A stretch of 64,000 nt of DNA from Asterochloris sp. CNOR1 (GCA_963969365.1 OZ017756.1:186001-250000), one strand, 5' to 3'; counted from the stretch's first letter, positions 35,301 through 48,279 are shown. Notes: generated by a model from the sequence alone, not told the origin. A program made the numbers and translations.

Positions 35301-38300
35301 GGTGACGGTTCTGAGGCTGCTGGATGTGGCGGCTTGCATCCAAAACAGGCACAGAAAGAGTTGGCTCTGCAGGTGCATGATTGCTGCATCGGCCGCGGTC
35401 GCAGATGGGCTGAAGCACTCTTATGTCCGCGTGACCGCAGTGCAGGTGCACAACATGCGTCTGCGCCTCAGTGGTGCCTGCACCGGTCAAAAGAGCTGTG
35501 AGGCTCCATCAGCAGCAGGCTGCCGCTGGATTACCTGGTGATCTGATCCCTGCTGCACATCCCACTTGAAGTCTGCATTTCAGGTTTCCGCTTCTGGGCT
35601 GCAGGATGCAGCATGTCCTGGAGCGCAGCACACCAGCATCCACCTAGAGCCAGGCAGCAGCAGCGAGGAGGAACTGCACAAAGGCAGCCCTCCCTGGTGG
35701 GACAGCAGCAGCCGGCCCCCGTCAACTGATGAGCACCCGAGCAGCCCTGTGGACAACCCTATACACGCGTGGGCAGAGCTGAGAGCTGCCTCTTGTTGGG
35801 ATGCCTGACCTTGCAACTGACAGCTCTGCTAGTCGGCTGATTCAGCAGCCTCAGGCTACCACCGTACTGCCTCCTGATGCAGGCAAAACCCTGCAGCAAA
35901 TCTTCAGGGTGGACTGGCTGGCAGCAAGGCGGACTCTGGGGCTGAGACCTCAGAGTCTCGCAGCGCTAGAAGAGAGCTCGCGCTTGCTGTGGCAGAGGCA
36001 GTAATCAGCATCAAGGAGGGGTTGGCCTACATCATCAAGAAGGGGAACAGGCAAGCTGGTCGCAATCTGCCATCTCACCAATCTGCCAAATCTCAGCAGC
36101 TGCAGCCTCTGCCCTCCATTTTACCTGCTTGCGATGGTTTGCATGAGGATTTGCATCTGCATGGAGCTGCGTCCTTGTACAAAGGACCATAGCCTGAGCA
36201 GAGGTGCTTGCTTCACCAGGCTGGGTTCCTCTGACAGCATGCCCTGCTCAAAAAGAAACTCCCCTGCATCTGGCGTGCTCCAGGCGGGCCTGCCTGGCCT
36301 TGACTGGGGCTTGACCCTGGCTGAGGGTGATAAGTGGATCCGCACAGCTTGCCTGATGGGACCTGCCTGCATCCTCTCCCCCAGGGTCCTTTGCTCACAT
36401 TGACACCTTCTTGCCTGCAGGACACTGCCTAGCTGGAGATGCCTTCAACTTGTGCTAATGGTAACTTGCTCAGATCAAAACTTCACTGTCTGCAGGCGCA
36501 CCGCCTTATGCTTGATGCCTGCAATCCTGCTAGAGGTCCTGTGCTCAGATTGAAACGCCTCTGCCTTGCTGGGGCGCTGCTTGACAGATCATGCCTACAA
36601 CTTCTGCTGAAGGTGCTGTGCTCAGATTTTGTGTTCCACTGCCTGCAGGGACGTCGCTTGGCTGTGCCTGATCAAGGCCAGTGGCCTATTGTCCATTGGG
36701 GCGGCGGACGTCCTTCAGGTGAGCTCAATCCTGTGCAGTTTTGCAGCAACAAGCTCAGGTCCTAGAACCACTACAGCATGGACAGGCCATGCGCATTCTG
36801 CTGACTCCAGGCATGTACAGATTGGCAGCAGCCCAGCAACAGTAGCAAGCACCAATGAGCGGCATCTCAAATGCTCTAGGGCGACAGACCACACTTTGTC
36901 TACCAATGCTGATGGATGTGAAACAAAGGATGCTGCAGGGCAGTCTTCAACCTGGAGGTGTCTCAACAGATGCTTCCCAGTGCTGTGAGTGCGCTTCAGC
37001 TGCCAGAGACGGAGAAGCTGAGGCTTGCCTTGCAGGCCCTGGGATAGATTGATTGACATGCAGCTGAATCTGGCAATCATCCATCATGCAGATGCTGGTC
37101 AGCTATGACAATGCAGGTGCGCTTCGGCAAGCTTACAACTCTTCTGTGATGCAGATGCTGAGGGTCGCCCTGCTGGCCCTCTGTTGTGCTGAGAAGTGCC
37201 CTGCAGCCGCACTCTGGCTACCTTTGCAAGATGCAGTCATTGGGGAAGGGCTGCAGGTGTCGGGACAGGCCTGAGAGATGCTCCACTTGCCTCTGCAGGT
37301 GCGCCTCTGCGAGCTCCCTGAGATGCAGTCGCTGGGGGACAGCAGCCAGACGCTGGGCTTCATATTTGCCTCTGTGGGCGTGGGCTGCCTGGGGGGCCCC
37401 GTCCTGATGAATAAATTCACGCCACCCAGGTGCTAAAAGAAAGAAAGAAGGTCTATGATGTGGACAAGTGACTGCAGACAGCCTGAGGTGTCGCCTGGCA
37501 GGTGTTGCTGTGGCTTTCTTGGGGCCAGTGCTTGCTGCTCCGTCTGGGGGCGAAGGGGTAGCATTGCTTGGGGAATATGAGGCGCGGGGAGCCCCCAGCT
37601 GCACTGTGATGGCTTGCACTGATGCATGCATCATTGTGGCGAAACCCCACGTGACAGGGACCCCACGTGCAGCTGGAGAGGTACCTTTGCAGGTTTGCTC
37701 ATGTGGCTGGCTTGTGCACGGCAGGGCGCTACCTGCCACTAGATCTGGGCTGACAGGCCCCATTGCAGCTGTTTTCTCAGGACAGCCAATCCCTTGCAAG
37801 CATACGGCGTGACTGCATGGCCTGTGAACAGCGTGCCTACAATTGTGAACATCACAGCATGCCCAAGCGCTGCAGCCCTTTTCAGGAAACCAGAGTTGTT
37901 GAGGAGCACGGCCATCTCCTCCCTCTGTCTTGTGGCTGGCTACGCCTGGTGAGGCCGGCTGTGTCCATCTTGAGTCGTGCAGTGCAGCCTGAAGCTGGTG
38001 CAGGAGCATTGGAGTGTCGCGTCAGGCCGGAAACGCAGCTGCCTGTTTGCGACACAAGCATTGCTTGCCCTTGCCTGCCTGCCTGTCTGCTTGCAGCACA
38101 AGCATTGCTGGCCCCTGCCTGCCTGCCTTCCTGCAGCACAGTCCTCAGTCCTCCTATCTGCTGCAGTATATTGTCATTCAGTTTTCTGGTCTTCCTGCTT
38201 GTCCTGCAGCACCATCACTATGCACATGTGTGTGCATGACTTGACTCTTGTAGAGAGATTTACATGACTGTATAGATGGCCTCTACCCGGTGTACATAGC

Positions 38301-39207
38301 AACCCCTGTCCCCCTGCACGAACACACACACCTTTCCTCATGTCATCCCGCAGAACTGGTGCCACCTCGCTTCATTACAACAATTGCTGCCGTGTCAACT
38401 GCAAGTGAAAGCCAATATTCCCTGCTGCAGCATGATCATCGCGCCCAACATCCTGATGGTTCTGGTGGCGACAGCCGTGCGCAGCGCGGGCAGCGCTGGG
38501 CTGTATGTCTACAGCACCCTCCTGCTGCAGCTGCAGGTCCCCAATGAGCTGCTGGGGAGGATCCTTGCGCTGGAGATGGCCCTGGCCACGGTGACTGCCG
38601 CCAACAGCCTTGCATCTCTGGCTGTCCCTATTGCAACTGCTTGGCTCCAGCTGGGCCTGCACTCTACTCAGCTCCAGCTGCTGGGGAGGATCCTGGCGCT
38701 GGGAGATGGCGCTGGTTCAGCCTGAATGTCACCATCGCTGCTTTGGCTGGCTCTCCAAAGTTTTTGTGCTGGGCGCAACTCAGGTGCCACCAGGGCTGCT
38801 GTGTGGAGCTCGAGGTGCATGTGCACTCCTCCATGGCTCCAGCTGCGAAATCTGGCGCTTGAGATGGCCCTGTTCATGGTCATTGTCGGTAGTTAGACGC
38901 CACGAGCCACCAGCAGCAGCAATTGTGGGGCACACATAACAATTCAATGATATTGTCTGCTGTGCAGGTTGCTGACTCCATCAGTGCCATTGGAGGTGGT
39001 CTGGCCTTTGACGTAGGTCACCTCAGCGTGCGCATCGTCTGCGCGGCGATGACTGTCCTGGTCAGCGGCGTTGCAGCGGTGTGGGGCTGTTATGCCAGCT
39101 ACATCTGGCGCCAGGAGAGGTCCAGCAAAACAGCACAGCTGCCTCAGAATTCTCTAGATCCGAATCTAGATTGCCCTCTCTTGGACCCCTGCCACGCAGA
39201 TGTCTGA
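32399..39207 (+). CDS. Major facilitator superfamily transporter, copy A
   Basis: Exons: 32399-32506, 32721-32866, 33290-33382, 33847-33940, 34407-34571, 34819-35232, 35605-35768, 35883-36050, 36649-36718, 37299-37429, 37886-37948, 38431-38590, 38968-39207. Phases fit and give 671 residues. The start ATG follows an in-frame TGA. The chain reads like an EntS/MFS_3-type carrier: HNPAFGTLFVGELIDN, GVLIIRGLPGFFLFPICGVV, YDPARRALEPQIVP, GFIFASVGVGCLGGPVLMN, a short segment TAISSLCLVAGYAW, and LALEMALAT leading to SISAIGGGLAFD. A hydrophilic loop of about 230 residues (exons 6-8) splits the two six-helix halves; it is Ser/Gly/Glu-rich and has SIKEGLAYIIKKGN near its end. Substrate unknown. The donor after 36050 is GC. 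Copy B follows in tandem. Confidence 0.9.
38570..38885. repeat. Splice-donor echoes after MFS-A exon 12
   Basis: The real end of exon 12 is GCGCTGGAGATGGCCCTGGC, then CACG and GTGACTGCC (donor after 38590). Echoes occur around 38697-38730 (GCGCTGGGAGATGGCGCTGG) and 38858-38890 (CGCTTGAGATGGCCCTGTTC). Copy B has echoes at matching places, so the duplication of the junction is older than the gene duplication. Confidence 0.85.
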
Positions 39208-39582
39208 CAGCTGGGGACCCTGGGGATGTAGGCCTTGGTGGGCAACCCCTTGGTCGAGGGCGACGTGCTGCTGCAGGAATGCAGTGGCCTGGCCTGCAGC
39301 CAGACACTGCCATGGCGGCATGGAGTCAGTGCTGGGCCATCAGGCGCACAGAGGCAGGCACAGCAGCGACGTCCCAATGTTGCTGCCGCGGGCTGCTGGG
39401 AAATGTTACATACCAGTGTTGCTACCATTGAATCATAAAAAATCACTATATGTGTGTGTATATCTATCGCTGCTATCCCTTATCTCTGGCATGTATCAGT
39501 TCCACACTGCCCACCCCTATGGTGATTTTGTCAGGCTCCCCATCACTTGATGACATCGAAGCGAATGATGGAGGTGTGAGCC
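39208..39582. promoter_or_regulatory. MFS-A 3' UTR and MFS-B promoter
   Basis: 375 bp between the tandem genes. The last about 80 bp resemble the promoter of copy A. No separate gene is visible. No clear TGTAA was found after the copy-A stop. Confidence 0.5.
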
Positions 39583-42500
39583 ATGAAAGAGAAGGAGGAC
39601 GAACATGACACCCACCTCAGCTCCTACCTCAGACTCGTCACTCACAACCCAGCATTCGGCACCCTCTTTCTAGGGGAGCTCATTGACAACGTGAGGGGGC
39701 AGTAGTTCCCAAGTGGATCTACATATGCTGTGTTGTGCGTACCGCATACAGGCAGCACAATCTCGACATGGCAATTTTTGTGCCTGTCAAATCTGTTGCT
39801 GTGAGCATTGCTGGGGGTCAAGCTGCCTTACAGCCTGTGCTGCAGAGCAGCCTGCACTGACCAGCCCACACAATGCCTGCAGGTTGGTGGCTGGTTCAAC
39901 TATGTCTCGTGTCTGGTCCTGGTGCAAACTCAGGGCGGTGGCAGCGGCATCTTGCTCGCTGGTGTATTGATCGTCAGGTTGCTGCCTGGCTTCTTCCTCT
40001 TTCCCATTTGTGGAGTGGTGGCTGACAGGTGACATAAGCCCTGCAGGCCATGCTGTAGCATAGTGCTCCCAGCTGCGACGGCTATGCTGTGAGCAGTTAT
40101 GACAAGTTGCTGCCGTTGCGCTAGGGCTTTTGAGTCAGGGGCCTATCTGGCTAATCTGCAGCTCTGATGTTTTGAAGCACCGCAGGCCTCAAAACTACAT
40201 GCAATTGCTGAGCTGGGGCATTGGTGTGGCACCCCTCATCTGCTCAAGAACCGCAGCCTTGGACCTAGTGGCTGTGCAGGTTTGTTAAGCAGCATGTACC
40301 ACGTGCAGCCAGTCTCAGTTGCCCAGGTGCCCCAACCTCTAAACCCTAATCCCTGATGCTGCAGGGTCAACCGCCCCACAGTCCTTTTGGTCGCATGCGT
40401 CGTTGATGCTGTGCTGGTGGCAGGCTTGGCCCTTGTGAGAACCAAAGCAGACTTATGGTGGGTTGAAATGCAGTCCATCTGGGAGTTGGTATGGCATCTG
40501 CAGGTCACCTCAATGCTAAAATTACCAGGTTGCCGTGTTGCACTCCGCCTGTTGCCAGGACGTGTTTAAGGAGCCAGACCAACCACGCTGGAGCTTTAGG
40601 ACTGCTGCAGAGGGCCCCAAAACTTTCAGGCCTCAGGAGCTGCTGCCCTCTGCAGGCTGATGTACATCCTGCTCTTCCTGCAATTCTCGGCCATCAGCTT
40701 CTATGATCCTGCGCGCCGCGCTCTGGAGCCTCAGATTGTGCCCAAGAAGGTGGGAGTTGCAGGTCCTTGGCCCATTATACATTGTCTGTCCTTGCAACAG
40801 TGGGAGCCCCGGGTGTACAACAGCTCATGGCCCCATCAGCCTTCAGGCAGCCCTGCGTGTGCAATGGGTCATGGCCCCATCAGCCACCAGGTGCGCTTGC
40901 AAGGTCTGCCACCCCTCAGCAAGCCTGCTTGTGCGCTTGCTGGCCTGCTGCTATTCATTGTCAGGCAGCCTGCAGACTGTGGTTGCTGTACAGATGCACT
41001 TGCTCCTGGTCCAGAAGTGCACCCATTGCTGTCCGCTGTCAGTCTGCTCCAGCCTTACAAGCGCAGTAAACACCATAAACAAAATGTCAAACACCGGGCT
41101 GTTTGTACGCCGTCAGCATACAAGTGAGGTCACAACCCCTCGAAAGTTAAATGCCTGGCCAGGACTCTGGACAAGCTGGCATCTCTGGGCATGCTGGCGT
41201 CTCTGTCTGCCCTACATGCTCCCTGCAGGGGACGCACAATTTATTCCTCGTAACTCTTTTGTCTCTGCGGGGCAGGACCTACACCTGGCCACAACTCTGG
41301 ACACGCTCGCCTGGTCAGTGACGCTGGCCTTCGGTGCCAGCCTGGGAGGGGCAGCGGTCTCCAAGCTAGGCACCACCACCTGCTTCCTTATCGACAGCGC
41401 GACCTACGTCGTGGCAGCCCTGTGTGCCTGGCGCCTCCAGGTGGGCTGACCTGCATGTGGGAGGCGCCTGAGCACCACCACTGGCTTTACAATTGACCAC
41501 CTAGGTTCAAGGTGGCTGTTCGAGCATCTGGGAGCTGCATGCAAACCGGGTGCTGCTGCTCCTCGGGTCTTCAGGTGCTCTGCCCTGCAGTCTCTTGCAA
41601 ACAGGGCCGCAGACAGGGCTGCGGCATGCTGCGCTGCTGCAGTGCTGAGAGGCGCCCTTGCAGCCTGCAGGCATGTTCCAGTGCCCACTTCTCTGATGAA
41701 TCGCATCAAGCTGCCGCTGGTGCCTGCAGGATTGCTGCAGTGTCCAGACCCTGTATAGCTGCTCAGGGTTGAGCCTTCATGGAGCTGCTGACAGCTCTGC
41801 GAGGTGAGGGTCATGCTACAGCGCCCAGGCCCTGCCAAGGCCCTGAAGGGCATCAGAAAAGGGCTCTCACGCAGTCAATGGTATCCAGAAGGGATCTGCT
41901 GCTGCCTGCCGGGCCGGTGCTGAGCCCAGCCTGCTGTGCGAGCTGGCTGTCCCTGCCAAGTCCAGCTTGATGCTGCCTGTAGACCATCCTGAAGCGTCCG
42001 GGCGCTTATGAGGCCCTCAGGGGTACAGAGGACGAAGACGAGGACACAGACCAGGAAGGAGCCCACCTGCTGGCGCCTGAACCGTCGCCTCACCAAGAAG
42101 ACGCTGAGCGGGGCAGCAGCCCCCAGTCTGGACAGCAGAGTGCAGTTGGCAATGGACTGAAAGGCTCAAGTCAGCATGGGGTGGGCAGTGGCAGCCAGCG
42201 CAGCCAGCAGGCAGGCACTAGCAGTGGCCCTGGCAGTGGCCCTAGCAGTGGCCCAAAGCCACCTGCAGCTGCGCAGGGGCCAGGCGTGCCTCAGGAGACG
42301 CTGTGGCACCTGCCTGGGGCGCTGCCTGAGATGTCCCAGGTCCTGGCCCCCAACCCTGTGGATGCAGAGCTCCGCATGGGACAGATGGCGGCGGCCTTTC
42401 AGGTGGGCAGCATGGTCTTCATTCAAGTTGGTGTTGGTTGGTAGCCTGATTACTGAGATTGGTTGGTCGAAGCTTCAAGGCTGCTGATTTCGGTGGCTTG

Positions 42501-45500
42501 CATCCGAAAGGGGCACAGACAGGGTCGGCCCTGCAGGTGCATGGTTGCGTCTAAGCCTCACATATGCCTGCACCAGTCACAAATGAGCTGGGAGGCGCTT
42601 TGTCCAGCATGGGCTGCAGTGGGAGTACCTGATTATCTGGCTCCTTGAGCGCATGGCCCTGCTGCACAATTTTGCTTGAGGTCTGTGAGTCAGCTCGCTG
42701 CTTTTGGGGTGCAGGATGCAGCATCTCCCGGAGCGCAGCACACCAGCACCCATATGCAGCCGGGCAACTCAAGCAGCGACAAGCAACTGCACCAAGCCAG
42801 CCCTCCCTGGCGGGATAGCAGCAGCCGGCCCCCGTCAACTGATGAGCACCCAGGCAGCCCTGTGGACGACCCTTCACATAAGTGAGCAGAGCTGGGAGCT
42901 GCCCCCTATTGGGATGCTTCAGCTTGCAGCACGACAGCTTTGCTACTTGGCTGACTCAGCAGCCTCAGGTTACCACAGTGGTGCTTCCTGATGCAGGCAA
43001 AACCCTGCAGCAGACCCTCAGGGTGAACCGGCTGGCAGCAGGGCAGACTCTGAGACTGAGGACCCAGAGCCCCGCAGCGCTAGAAGGGAGCTTGCCCTGG
43101 CTGTGGCAGAGGCGGTAATCAGCATCAAGGAGGGGTTGGCCTACATCATCAAGAAGGGCAACAGGCAAGCAGTTGCCAGCTGCCGTCACACCAGCTTAGC
43201 AAACAAACACCTGCAGCCTCTGCCCTGATCCGCACCTCATAGCACTGGCTTGGCTGAAGGTCTGTATGTGGATGAAAGTGCAGGTCTTGTTCGTTTGGCT
43301 AGCCTGAGCAGATGTGCTCTTCACAGGTCCAGGTACCTCTGGCAGCATGCCCTGCTTAGACTCCACTGCATCCAGCATCCGCCCTGTTTCAAACCTGCCT
43401 GCTCGGCCTTGACAGGAGCTTGACCTCGGCTGAGGATGGGGATGTGAGTCAGCTCATCAACCCTGCAACTTCTGCTGATGGTGCTGTGCTCAGATCAGTA
43501 CTCCCCTGCCTGCAGGGACGTCGCCTGGCTGTGCCTGGTGAAGGCCAGTGGTGCGCTCTGTTGGGGGGCGGCTGACGTCCTTCAAGTAAGCTTGACTGCT
43601 GTGCAGTCGTTGCAGCAACAAGCTCAGATTGGAAACACTGCAAGAACACCTCTTGCAGCAGGCTATGCGCATGCTGCACGCATGACTTGGCATCAACCAG
43701 CAACAAAAGCACTTTGAGCACCAATGAGCGGCACCTTAACTGCTTGAGGGAGACAGGACACATTTTGTCTGCCACTGCTGGTTGACATGGAACAGAGGAT
43801 CCTGCAGAGTGTTCTTGAAGCTGGTGTGATCCCAACCAGTGCTTCTCAGTGCTGTGGGTCTGCTTCTGTCAGCTGTCAGAGATGGATGACATGAGGCTCG
43901 CCCCACAGGCCCTCCTTTGGATTGGGGATAGACTGCAGCTAGATTCCAGCAACCAACCCAGCATGCAGATGCTGGTCAGCTATGAGAGTGATGCACTCAA
44001 CTTCTGCAGCGCTTCAGCGAGCTCACAAGTCTTTTGCTATGCAGCTGCTGAGGGTTGCCCTGCGGGACCTCTGTCGTGCCAAGAAGTCCCCTGCAGGTGC
44101 ACTCTGGCTACCTTTGCAAGATGCACCTTTAGGGGACAGGCCTGAGAGATGATCTCCTTGCCTCTGCAGGTGCGCTTCAGCGAGCTCCCTGATATGCAGT
44201 CGCTGGGGGACAGCAGCCAGACGCTGGGCTTCATATTTGCCTCTGTGGGCGTGGGCTGCCTGGGGGGCCCCGTCCTGATGAACAAATTCACGCCACCCAG
44301 GTGCGAGCTGAAAGTAAGACAAAAGTCTCTGATTTGGACAAGTGACTGCAGACAGGCCGAGGTGTCGCCTGGCAGGTGTTGCTGTGGCTCTCACAGGGCC
44401 AGTGCTTGCTGCCCCAGATGTGGCTGAGGGTTGGCATGGAATTCTTTGCACAAGGAACATGACACGCTGGGAGCACCCAGCTGCACTGTGGTGCACTGCA
44501 CTGATGCATGCATTGTTGTGGCATAATCCCACGTGACAGGTGACCCAGTGCGGGCGGAGAGGTGCCATTGCCGCTATGTCTGTTAGGCTGGCTTGAGCAA
44601 GGCAGCACCCTACCTGCCACTGAAGTTGGGCTGAGAGGCCCATTGCAGCGGTGTTGCCATGCTGGGTTCTTGCAAGTTAAAGCAGATCACTTGCAAGAAC
44701 CCAGCATGACTGCCTGGCCTGTGAATTGCGTGCCAACATTTGCAAACGTTACAGCATGCCCAAGCGCTGCAATCCTGCAGGAAACCAGAGTTGTTGAGGG
44801 GCACGGCCATCTCCTTCCTCTGTTTTGTGGCTGGATATGCCTGGTGAGGCTGGCTGTGTCCATCTTGAGTCACGCAGTGCATGGCAAGACTGGTGCCGGA
44901 GCAGTTTGAAGAGTCGCGTCAGGCTGAAACTGAAGCCGCCTTCCTGTACCACAAGCTTTGCTGGCCCATGCCTGCCTGCTTTTCTGCAGCATAGCCCTCA
45001 GCCCTCCTGTCTGCTGCAGTACATCGTCCATGCATGCCCCTTTTCCTTGCTTGTCCTGCAGCATCATCAACTTGCAAAGTAATGTATACAGAGGTGGCCG
45101 CAAGCCAGTGTGCATGGCACACCCCCCCTTTCCTAACCCCCTCCTACCTCTCCTCGTGTAATCCCGCAAAACCAGTGCCACCCCGCTCAGTCATCCAACT
45201 AATTGCTGCCCCGTCATGTGCAAGTAAAAGCCACCTTTCCCGCCTGCAGCATGATCATCGCGCCCAACATTCTGATGATTCTGGTGGCGACAGCCTTGCG
45301 CAGCGCAGGCAGCGCTGGGCTGTGGATCTACAGCACCCTCATGCTGCAGCTGCAGGTTCCAAACCAGCTTCTGGGGAGGATCCTTGCGCTGGAGATGGCC
45401 CTGTTCACGGTGACTGCCGCCAAGGCCCTTGCATCTTCAGATGTGACCAGTGCAGCTGCTTGGCTCCAGCTGGGTGTGCACTCTTCTTAGCTGCGTGGGG

Positions 45501-46034
45501 CTCCATCTGCTGGGGAAGCATATGGCGCTCGTGATGGCCCTGCATATGATGACCGCCACCATTGCTGCCTTGTTGCTTGGTCTCCAAAGCTGCATTTGTC
45601 TGGGTGCAAATCGGGTGCCATCACAGCTGCTGTGTGGAGTTCCAGGTGTGTACACTCCTCGGAGCTGTGTGGGGCTCCAGCTGCTCGGGCAGACTGTGGC
45701 GCTTGGGGTGGCCCTGTTCATGGTCACTGTCGCTAGTTGAGTGGCCATGCAGCCCCCCTGCCACAAGCAGATATGTGGACAGACCAGAATCAAGGCTATT
45801 GCTGCTGTGCAGGTTGCTAATTCCATCAGTGCCATTGGAGGTGGTCTGGCCTTTGATGTTGGGCACCTCAGCATTCGCCTGGTCTGCGCGATGATGGCGG
45901 TCCTGACCGGCGGCGTTGCAGCGGTATGGTGCTATTATGCCAGCTACATCTGGCGCCAGGACAGGTCTGGCCAGACAGAGAAGCTGCCTCAGACTCTTGA
46001 CCGTGTTGAGAGCCAGCTCGCTGCCCTTTCTTGA
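39583..46034 (+). CDS. Major facilitator superfamily transporter, copy B
   Basis: Exons: 39583-39690, 39883-40028, 40365-40457, 40656-40749, 41276-41440, 41983-42402, 42715-42881, 42997-43164, 43516-43585, 44170-44300, 44781-44843, 45250-45409, 45813-46034. The product is 668 residues. All 13 exons match copy A in order and phase. Nine have identical length and the rest differ by whole codons or by shifts inside the central loop. Conserved blocks include TLDTLAWSVTLAFGASLGGA and VSKLGTTTCFLIDSATYVVA. The central loop (EDEDEDTDQEGAHLLAPEP and later) is the most changed part, and the C-terminal tail is shorter. The donor after 43164 is GC, as in copy A. Both copies appear intact. Confidence 0.9.
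45390..45740. repeat. Splice-donor echoes after MFS-B exon 12
   Basis: Real junction: GCGCTGGAGATGGCCCTGTT, then CACG and GTGACTGCC (donor after 45409). Echoes: GCGCTCGTGATGGCCCTGCA near 45525 and GCGCTTGGGGTGGCCCTGTT near 45700. Positions relative to the exon are close to those in copy A. Confidence 0.85.
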
Positions 46035-46194
46035 TCCCCTGCCACTGCCCTCACATGTGCATTGTCAAGCTGCAGAAGCCCCATTCTTTTCATACTGGTG
46101 TAGATTTGAATTTGTTTGAGTTACGTGAGGTTCACATGACGCTGCGAGTCTTGACACATGACTAAGATACAGAGACTGGTGCAAAGACAGGCAG

Positions 46195-47641
46195 TCATGC
46201 CTTGTCAACTTGGGAGGTGATGTCCTTCTCGGTGTCTCCCAGGCCTGCCACAGTCACCTGGAAGCAGCCAATTACAGTGATGGGTGGACAGCAGACCCAG
46301 GTGAACACATTGGATGGGAGGTGCACTGCAGCTCTGCCACTTGTCGACAGCAAGAGCAGGGAGTGGCAACAACAGCACAGCTGCCAGGCGTTCCACCTCA
46401 GAGCAAAGGGGCACCTGACAACAACGGCTGCTAGGAGCCCTAGCTCAGGGCAGAGCTCGTTCACCACAAAACTCCCCCAACTTGGATCAGGCAGTGATGC
46501 TGAGGCCAAGGTACAGGCAGGTGCCAGCGCATGACGGCAAAGGCAACCACTGTTGCTGACTCCCCACCTTGTCATAGGTGGTGTTGGCTCCGGATGCAGA
46601 TTTGACCTGGCCCTCAGGGGCGCTCTGGACGTTGGGGTGGATCTCTGGGTTGTCCTTGCCGACCAGCTTGGCCTTCTCCTCAGGATCCCTTGGGAAGTTG
46701 CCAGGCCTGTTCTCGCCTGCAGGCAGAGCCTTGGTTTCAGCTGTGGGCATGCTTGGTGGGGCCTGTTGAGTACGATGTGCACCTCTGCTGCCCAGCTCAC
46801 ATTTTCTGACAAGCTGCTGCAACATGCATGTCTTCCACACCACAGTTAGCCTCTGTGAGGCCAGGTCATGCACCAATGAGCTCACATGTTGGCAGTGGGA
46901 ATTTCCCCCCTCTGTCTTATGAATTTTTTGTCCCTGTGGGTAGCCAAGGTGCAAGCATCATCAGGCACCCCATCTTTTGTGCGTCACCCTGAGCTCACCA
47001 GTGGCAGCGTGGGTCTCCAATGCTGATCACACCACCTGCCTTCAATACTGCCTGCTAAGCTGTCAATCCTGGCTGTCCAGCAGCCCCCACTTCCAACCCA
47101 GGTTCCCACAGAGCGCTGGCGTAGCAACGCACAGCAGCAGGCAGTGGCTGACCTGGTAACTTTTGGTGGGTCTCCTACATTGTTTGGCAGAGCAAGCGGC
47201 CAGGGCCGGCCTGTGGTGCCTCTAAGGGCCAGGCAATACCACAGCAAGACATCACTGGCACAGTCTGTCACCCAAGTCCACCTCAGGCAACGTCAACACA
47301 TCAACCAATGTAAGACTCCTGGGAGTGGAGGGAAGACCTGGGGCAACAAGAACCATGGCACAGCGTGCCGACCCAAGGCTCACCTTGGCTCCCTTCTGCC
47401 GCATGCTACCCCAGCCATGCAGCTTACTGAGGTGCTAACCCAAGCCAAGAAGTGGGGTTGTGTGGCACACCATTGGCGAGGTCACCTCACCTGTGGCCAC
47501 ATGAGTCTCCTTCTGGATGTGGGGCTCCTGAGACTCGGGGTGGTTGTGGCTCCCTCTGAGGCCCTTGGGGGTGTCGCGAGCCTGCTTCTCCTCTGTCGGC
47601 AGCTTGTGAGCATTGATGCTTCCAGCCAGCCCCTGCGGCAT
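46195..47641 (-). CDS. Small hydrophilic protein of unknown function
   Basis: Exons 47641-47491, 46716-46568 and 46257-46195 join in phase (ACAG then GTGAGG donor; CTGCAG acceptor) to 120 residues. The protein starts MPQGLAGSINAHKLPTEEKQ and ends DTEKDITSQVDKA. It is charged throughout, with few hydrophobics (for example KLVGKDNPEIHP), and is probably disordered. It has some look of a stress/LEA-type protein, but I do not recognise a family. It lies tail-to-tail with MFS-B, whose stop is 160 bp away. The model rests on splice sites and codon-like composition only. Confidence 0.5.
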
Positions 47642-48279
47642 GACACGACGATTTCAGCCAGGGTCTGGGGCAGCACGGCAGGGAACTCCTGCGCCCTTTG
47701 TATACGGAACAGTCTCCAGGGCTGGGGATTTGTGGAGCTGACCAGACTCTGCAGGATGGCAGAGCAAGCCTCTCTGGGCAGCATGGCATAGGTTCACAGG
47801 CTATGCTGTCTGGGTGGTGACTGCCAGGCCACATCCCTGCAGCTTGACAAGGCAAACTTGGTATACTCTTGAGCGACAGCCCGGGCCCCAGCGCCAACAA
47901 GCTTCTGCTACATGACACATGGTGAGATGGCACTGTTCCATGAATGCCTAATTTAGCTTCAGTTGCTCCTTGGTGTTGTCATGCCAGAGCATGTGATGAA
48001 GCAAAACCAGGAGTGTAGACATCTGCAGCTGGCGAGGCAGCCAAGCCAGCATCTGCTCTATGGAGGTTTGCAGCATCAGATCTGACATGCCTGATTGACT
48101 GCAGGTGGGTAGAGCAGAGGAGCCTGTACTGCCTCACCTTGTTGTCGACCACCATATTGAGTTCGCTGCTAGCTCCGTCAAGTAGCTAAGGGTGATCTGA
48201 TCTAGTGTAGCTCGTGCGATGTGGTGGCTGCCCTATAGGTTTGCATGCATTGTATTTTTCCGTTTCCACAGTCTATCAT
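47642..48279. other. Intergenic region without visible gene
   Basis: 638 bp between the start of the small hydrophilic gene and the stop of the DedA-like gene, both on the minus strand. Short open frames exist on both strands but none has supporting splice sites or recognisable protein. Confidence 0.45.

Noticed and set aside
40457-40515. Apparent one-base insertion in MFS-B after RTKADLW, which would shift frame
   Set aside because: Using the donor TG/GTGGGT (after 40457 in B, 33382 in A) puts the extra base in the intron. Both copies then join to LMY(L/I)LLFLQ in frame.
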